Shown here piece after piece: positions 60,560-64,000 of a stretch of DNA of 64,000 bases. Numbering within the stretch: position 1 is the first letter of the stretch; each line of letters opens with the position of its first letter. The position numbers were made by a program, and so were the translations under genes. The notes under the pieces were generated by a model, which worked only from the letters and a program-made list of their open reading frames with translations, made no database searches and was not told where the DNA came from. The DNA comes from UBA6107 sp034430175. Lineage in GTDB: Bacteria; Chloroflexota; Anaerolineae; Anaerolineales; Anaerolineaceae. The DNA is taken from contig DAOUFI010000007.1 in the NCBI GenBank assembly GCA_034430175.1, positions 62,001 through 126,000 of the forward strand, in the 5' to 3' direction.

Positions 60560-61630
60560 CTAAGATTCCACAGCGTACGTTTCCGTACACGCCGGAGCGT
60601 TGGGGCAGATATACATCTGCTTTGCTTTGCGCAGGAATTGCTTCTGGGTAGACAGGATCATTGGCACGTTGCAAGCCGGGCACATGGGCGCGTCATCGGT
60701 TTCCATGAAGGGATGCTTGTCATCATCCACCTCAATCTCGGTGGTAACGGGTTCAACGGGGACAGTTGTTACTTCTTCAACATCGTGCCTGATCGGGCTA
60801 GTGACCGCGGCGGGGTAAGCTGAGCCAGCGCTGGTGGCATAAGCCGGCTGCATTCTGACGGTTTGCATTCTGACAGGAGCGGGAGAGGAGGTTTGCTTCT
60901 CTTTTGATTTGGGGCCGGTTTTGGCCTCGACGGGCAGACTTTTGCGAACCCGGGTGGCCACCACGATTTTAATGAATTGTTCTCCGTCATAAAGTTTGAT
61001 GGGTTTACCTTCGGCCCACAGACGGGCGGCATCACTGATGGTGCCCGTGGTGATGACGGCGCCGCCATCAGCATCAGAGGCTTTGAGCGCGCCATAGAAA
61101 TCACGGATGATCGGTTCGCCGATCTTCCCGCGGTAACGTTTGCATTGGACTAACCAGGTTTCACCGCGCTGGGAACGGACGATCAGGTCGATGCCGTGGT
61201 CACCGGTTCCACCCACTACCTGCACACGGTGTCCCTGGGCTCGGTAGGTTTCAGCAACCAATTCTTCAAAATCAGCCGGGGAGAGGGAGCGCAAGTCCTC
61301 CAGGGTAGAAGCGGTAAATTTTTTGCGTTTCTCTTCGAGCAGCAGGGCAATTTCAAACGGGAAGAGGATCAAACCTACTGAAATGAACAGCGCGGTATCG
61401 GTGGGCTCAGAGATCAAGTGAAAGGTTTCCATCTTCATCACGTAGAAGACCAAACGCAAGATGGCGAGAAAACCCCAACTGGCGATCAATCCTTTGATCG
61501 AGCTGCGCAGCATCACGCCAAAGCCCTCTCGGCGTTTGAATATACCGATCAAAACGGCGATGAACATGACCGGCCAGATGCCCACCAGGAATTTGGCTGC
61601 GATGATCAACAGATCCATTAAAGTTTGCAT
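60560..61630 (-). CDS. Membrane-anchored Mrr-like nuclease with C-terminal zinc ribbon
   Basis: The 356-residue protein has three or four N-terminal helices (about 5-28, 45-66 and 78-98), then a restriction endonuclease-like Mrr_cat domain (about 110-225): SPADFEELVAETYRAQGHRV, the Asp of GDHGIDLIV and the WLVQCKRYRG motif (D...QxK), with GGAVITTGTISDAARLWA. A low-complexity linker follows, and a C-terminal zinc ribbon, CPACNVPMI and YICPNAPACTETY (CxxC...CxxxxC-like). Such membrane-Mrr proteins are widespread; their roles (DNA uptake, defence, repair) are unproven. It is not adjacent to a methyltransferase. Confidence 0.83.
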   Translation of the reverse strand: MQTLMDLLIIAAKFLVGIWPVMFIAVLIGIFKRREGFGVMLRSSIKGLIASWGFLAILRLVFYVMKMETFHLISEPTDTALFISVGLILFPFEIALLLEEKRKKFTASTLEDLRSLSPADFEELVAETYRAQGHRVQVVGGTGDHGIDLIVRSQRGETWLVQCKRYRGKIGEPIIRDFYGALKASDADGGAVITTGTISDAARLWAEGKPIKLYDGEQFIKIVVATRVRKSLPVEAKTGPKSKEKQTSSPAPVRMQTVRMQPAYATSAGSAYPAAVTSPIRHDVEEVTTVPVEPVTTEIEVDDDKHPFMETDDAPMCPACNVPMILSTQKQFLRKAKQMYICPNAPACTETYAVES

Positions 61631-61706
61631 GACGACTCCTCCATTGCCAAAGCGGCGAAAAGACTAATGGAGTAGTTGCAAAAAATATGCCAAACCCCCG
61701 ATATTT

Positions 61707-61771
61707 GAGAACAGAGAATTGTCAGAAACCGTTCTTACGATTCTCTACTCTCTACTCTCTACTCTCAATTC
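61707..61771. repeat. MITE-like palindrome, third copy of the S23-element arm family
   Basis: GAGAACAGAGAATTGT (61707-61722) pairs with ACGATTCTCTACTCTC (from 61737), matching at 13 of 16 positions, with further CTCTCTACTCTC repeats to 61771. The GTCAGAA(A)CC next to the left arm also follows the left arm of the S23 element. Confidence 0.6.
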
Positions 61772-61782
61772 ACGCTCTTGTT

Positions 61783-62466
61783 TTATACGTTGATTGACTG
61801 GCCCGGTTCAAGGATGATCACTTTGGATGAGGTCTTCGCCTCGACGACTTTTGCCCAGGCAGTGGCATCCTGTTGGATCTGTGGGAAGGTGTTGTAGTGG
61901 ATGGGCACCACCTTTTTTGGGCGCAGGAATTCAACAGCACGTAGAGCATCGGCTGGCCCCATGGTGTAGTTGTCGCCGATGGGAAGGGCTGCCAGGTCCA
62001 GACCCTCATCGCCGATCAGTTTCATGTCACCGAAGAGCCCTGTGTCACCAGCCAGGTAGATCTTCTTGCCGTCTTTGGCTGTGATTAAAAAGCCACACGG
62101 GTTGCCTCCGTTGCTGCCATCAGGCAGCTTGGAGCCGTGTAAAGCCTGGGTAAGTTTGAGGTAGCCAAAATCGTGGTTGAATCCACCGCCGATATGTTGA
62201 CCGTGAGACTTGATGCCTTTTTCGCTGAGCCAACCGGCAATTTCTGCCACTGATATAACCAGCGCGCCGGTACGTTTGGCTATGGCGATGGTGTCGCCCA
62301 GGTGGTCGCCATGACCGTGGGTGACGAGGATGAAGTCTGCCTTGACCTGATCCGGGCTAATAGAGGCTTTGGCGTTTCCGGAAAGATAGGGATCGATCAG
62401 GACGTGTATCCCATCCAGTTCCAGGCCGATGGCCGCGTGACCATAAAAAGTAAAGGAGGAACTCAT
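61783..62466 (-). CDS. UPF0173-type metal-dependent hydrolase (MBL fold)
   Basis: The 227-residue protein has an intact metallo-beta-lactamase site: FILVTHGHGDHLGDT (HxHxDH), an ALHGSKLPDG block, YLAGDTGLFGDM with the bridging Asp, and VVPIHYNTFP with a final His. The start FTFYGHAAIGLEL and the end are those of the UPF0173/YtkL group. Substrate is unknown; some relatives of UlaG type act on lactones or phosphodiesters. It is a single gene on the minus strand, 30 nt downstream of the CPBP protease gene. Confidence 0.92.
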   Translation of the reverse strand: MSSSFTFYGHAAIGLELDGIHVLIDPYLSGNAKASISPDQVKADFILVTHGHGDHLGDTIAIAKRTGALVISVAEIAGWLSEKGIKSHGQHIGGGFNHDFGYLKLTQALHGSKLPDGSNGGNPCGFLITAKDGKKIYLAGDTGLFGDMKLIGDEGLDLAALPIGDNYTMGPADALRAVEFLRPKKVVPIHYNTFPQIQQDATAWAKVVEAKTSSKVIILEPGQSINV

Positions 62467-62496
62467 AATTCACCTGCCTTTCAGCATTCTATCCGA

Positions 62497-63168
62497 TTAT
62501 CTACCAAAAATGTTGAACATCGCATGAACGAACACAGCACCAGGGACTTTGTCAAATTTCCAACGCGCCAAACCAGCCAAACCGCCGATGAATCCACCCA
62601 CCAGCACTTTCCAGAGCATCACCATTGGAAGGTTGGTCAGGCTGACCGGTGAATCGGCATACCAGTGAACGACATCCGCATATCCCAGGTGCCACAGACC
62701 AAAAAGAATCGAGATCAACACCCAGGTGAGTAAACCATTCCATTTTTTCGGCAGTGCTTTGGAGAGTTTGCCCCAGCCCAAACCACGGAAGATGGATTCC
62801 TCGATAAGTGGAACAAGGATCACCCCGTAGAGGTTCTGCAGCCAAAGGCTTCGGTCAAGCAGCAAATTGGCTGCCAGCAGCATCACCAGGATCAACCCCA
62901 TGATGCCGTAAAGCCACCAGGTGCCCTTTGAAGTACCCTTCATGTCCCACCCAAGATCATGCCAGGTGGGGCGGGCGATCAGCCACACAGCCAAAGCCAT
63001 CAGGAGCAGCGTCAGGGGTTGAGCAATGTCATTCTTGATGCCGATCACATTGATCGCGAGCCAGGCCAAAAGGGCTCTGATCGCCTGCGAAATAATAAGC
63101 AGAAGGATAAAACGGATCAGCGCTTTGGTAAGCCCCCATTTTTGAAGCGTTGTGGATTGAGTGTTCAT
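62497..63168 (-). CDS. CPBP-family intramembrane metalloprotease
   Basis: The 223-residue membrane protein has about seven helices and the CPBP/Abi (CAAX protease-like) motifs: PLIEESIFRGLGW (EExxxR), FGLWHLGYADVVHW (His) and VHAMFNIFGR (HxxxN). Family members process proteins or give immunity to bacteriocins. Its ATG overlaps the stop of the upstream GNAT gene by 4 nt. No bacteriocin locus is near. Confidence 0.9.
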   Translation of the reverse strand: MNTQSTTLQKWGLTKALIRFILLLIISQAIRALLAWLAINVIGIKNDIAQPLTLLLMALAVWLIARPTWHDLGWDMKGTSKGTWWLYGIMGLILVMLLAANLLLDRSLWLQNLYGVILVPLIEESIFRGLGWGKLSKALPKKWNGLLTWVLISILFGLWHLGYADVVHWYADSPVSLTNLPMVMLWKVLVGGFIGGLAGLARWKFDKVPGAVFVHAMFNIFGR

Positions 63169-63977
63169 GAATTCACCTCAATTTCATCCAGATCACACAC
63201 CATTGTAAATCCAAGCCGTGGAAAAATGTGACTTGCCACCGAGTCCATTGGATCATACGCGAGGGTGCAATAAGCGAAACCTTCCTGGAAGAGTTGAGCG
63301 CAGAACGCGCTGACAAGTGCCGTGGCATATCCACGGTTGCGTAGAAGTGGAGGGGTGTAAAGACTGTCCAGGGCTACTCCATGCCGGGTGGGCAGGGTGC
63401 GCACCAGCATAGAAACCATCAACCCGTCCTCCCAAACGTAAAGATTCCCACGGTTGATCTGGTTCAGGATATTGTGTTTGATAATTTCATCCGCTGCGGT
63501 TTTGGTCTTTTCGTAACTGAAAGCTTCCAACCATTCATCGATCTGGCCCGCATCATTTTGGGTTGCCAGGCGCATATAACCTGCCACGAACGGGTGATTG
63601 GCGCGCCGCGTGAGCTTCAATACACGATCGCGTCCAACCGGGTGGATGGTTCCCTTAAACATGCGCTGTACGAGCTCTGAAAATGAAGCGATAACGTGAC
63701 TTTTACTCTTGACGCGCTTAAATGGAACGTCACGAAGCATGTTCAAGAGCAATTGCAGAGAGGCTTCCTTTTGATGGGGTTCGCAGAACAGCCACATGGG
63801 GTCGGGAGGAGCTAAAAGCGCCGCGGAAGTCACTCCCTGGGCGTCTTCCGTCCAAATCATTGACGAGGAACGGCTCAAAGTCGGATTTTCAGTCAACTCG
63901 CGGCAGCGGAAAAGCATTTTCTGATACGCTGCTTCGTCTTGTTCAAGAGCTGTTTGGATTTTTTCTAGAAATATCAA
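63165..63977 (-). CDS. GNAT-family acetyltransferase
   Basis: The 270-residue protein has a C-terminal GNAT domain. The acetyl-CoA loop is LLRNRGYATALVSAF (R/Q-x-x-G-x-G/A form, about residues 205-219), with LYTPPLLRN before it and FPRLGFTMVCDLDEIEV at the end. The N-terminal 130 residues are a degenerate first domain, as seen in two-domain GNATs. Acceptor is unknown. It is translationally coupled to the CPBP gene. The upstream region is at the window edge. Confidence 0.85.
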   Translation of the reverse strand: MIFLEKIQTALEQDEAAYQKMLFRCRELTENPTLSRSSSMIWTEDAQGVTSAALLAPPDPMWLFCEPHQKEASLQLLLNMLRDVPFKRVKSKSHVIASFSELVQRMFKGTIHPVGRDRVLKLTRRANHPFVAGYMRLATQNDAGQIDEWLEAFSYEKTKTAADEIIKHNILNQINRGNLYVWEDGLMVSMLVRTLPTRHGVALDSLYTPPLLRNRGYATALVSAFCAQLFQEGFAYCTLAYDPMDSVASHIFPRLGFTMVCDLDEIEVNS

Positions 63978-64000
63978 TGGATCGATAGTGGCGTAGGCTT

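Overview
The window looks like a chromosomal segment of a bacterium of the phylum Chloroflexota, most likely class Anaerolineae. This is inference from gene content, not from a marker alignment. The supporting observations are an archaeal-type HMG-CoA synthase next to a class II HMG-CoA reductase, a glycyl-tRNA synthetase with alpha and beta subunits fused in one chain, many secreted Thr-Pro-rich lipoproteins with SH3, LysM or CAP domains, and a run of PspC, DUF5668 and toastrack membrane proteins. No rRNA, tRNA, CRISPR array, transposase or prophage was found. Both ends are ordinary chromosome, and the gene at the left edge (SIMPL lipoprotein) is cut.

Layout. 1-3.8 kb (minus): a SIMPL-domain lipoprotein and a five-gene envelope operon. 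3.9-5.9 kb (plus): cysK-cysE behind a consensus promoter and a structured leader that holds a short Cys-containing reading frame. 5.9-10.1 kb: a CAP-LysM surface protein with a basic tail, a CBS protein, surE, an SPFH/prohibitin protein and a small membrane protein. 10.2-13.4 kb: an A+T-rich island with two related DNA methyltransferases flanking a putative restriction endonuclease. 13.6-20.4 kb: the core genes glyS (fused), dnaG and rpoD. 20.5-24 kb: a lysine 2,3-aminomutase, a four-helix-bundle (S23) gene inside inverted repeats, an aldo/keto reductase and a GDP-mannose hydrolase. 24-34.2 kb (minus): GYF_2 protein, nucleoside-hydrolase-like lipoprotein, pheT, pheS with a T-box leader, a TauE permease and two paralogous SH3 lipoproteins. 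34.2-36.6 kb (minus): rpsB-tsf-pyrH. 36.7-43.3 kb (plus): miaB, an M23 peptidase, then thrC, a histidine kinase, a degenerate metallo-beta-lactamase-fold protein and nth. 43.4-45.6 kb (minus): a membrane protein and an NfeD/ClpP-class protease. 45.7-56.1 kb (plus): dnaK, a Nudix protein, a C39-like peptidase, then sbcD, a CorC/CNNM-like gene, sbcC and a glycosyltransferase. 56.3-59.8 kb (minus): HMG-CoA reductase, HMG-CoA synthase and a thiolase homologue, the start of a mevalonate pathway. 59.9-64 kb: a small putative zincin, a membrane-anchored Mrr-like nuclease, a UPF0173 hydrolase, a CPBP protease and a GNAT acetyltransferase.

Themes. (1) Intergenic spaces carry several families of short palindromic repeats, often touching stop codons. 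One family also brackets the S23 gene, so the larger copy resembles an ORF-bearing element and the smaller copies resemble MITEs. (2) Several start codons sit only 6-9 nt after an extended -10 box (TGnTAnnnT), which predicts leaderless transcripts, including one for rpoD. (3) The thiolase homologue in the mevalonate operon lacks the expected nucleophilic Cys and the expected His residues. (4) RNA-level control is visible as a T-box upstream of pheS, and is suspected upstream of cysK, glyS and rpsB.
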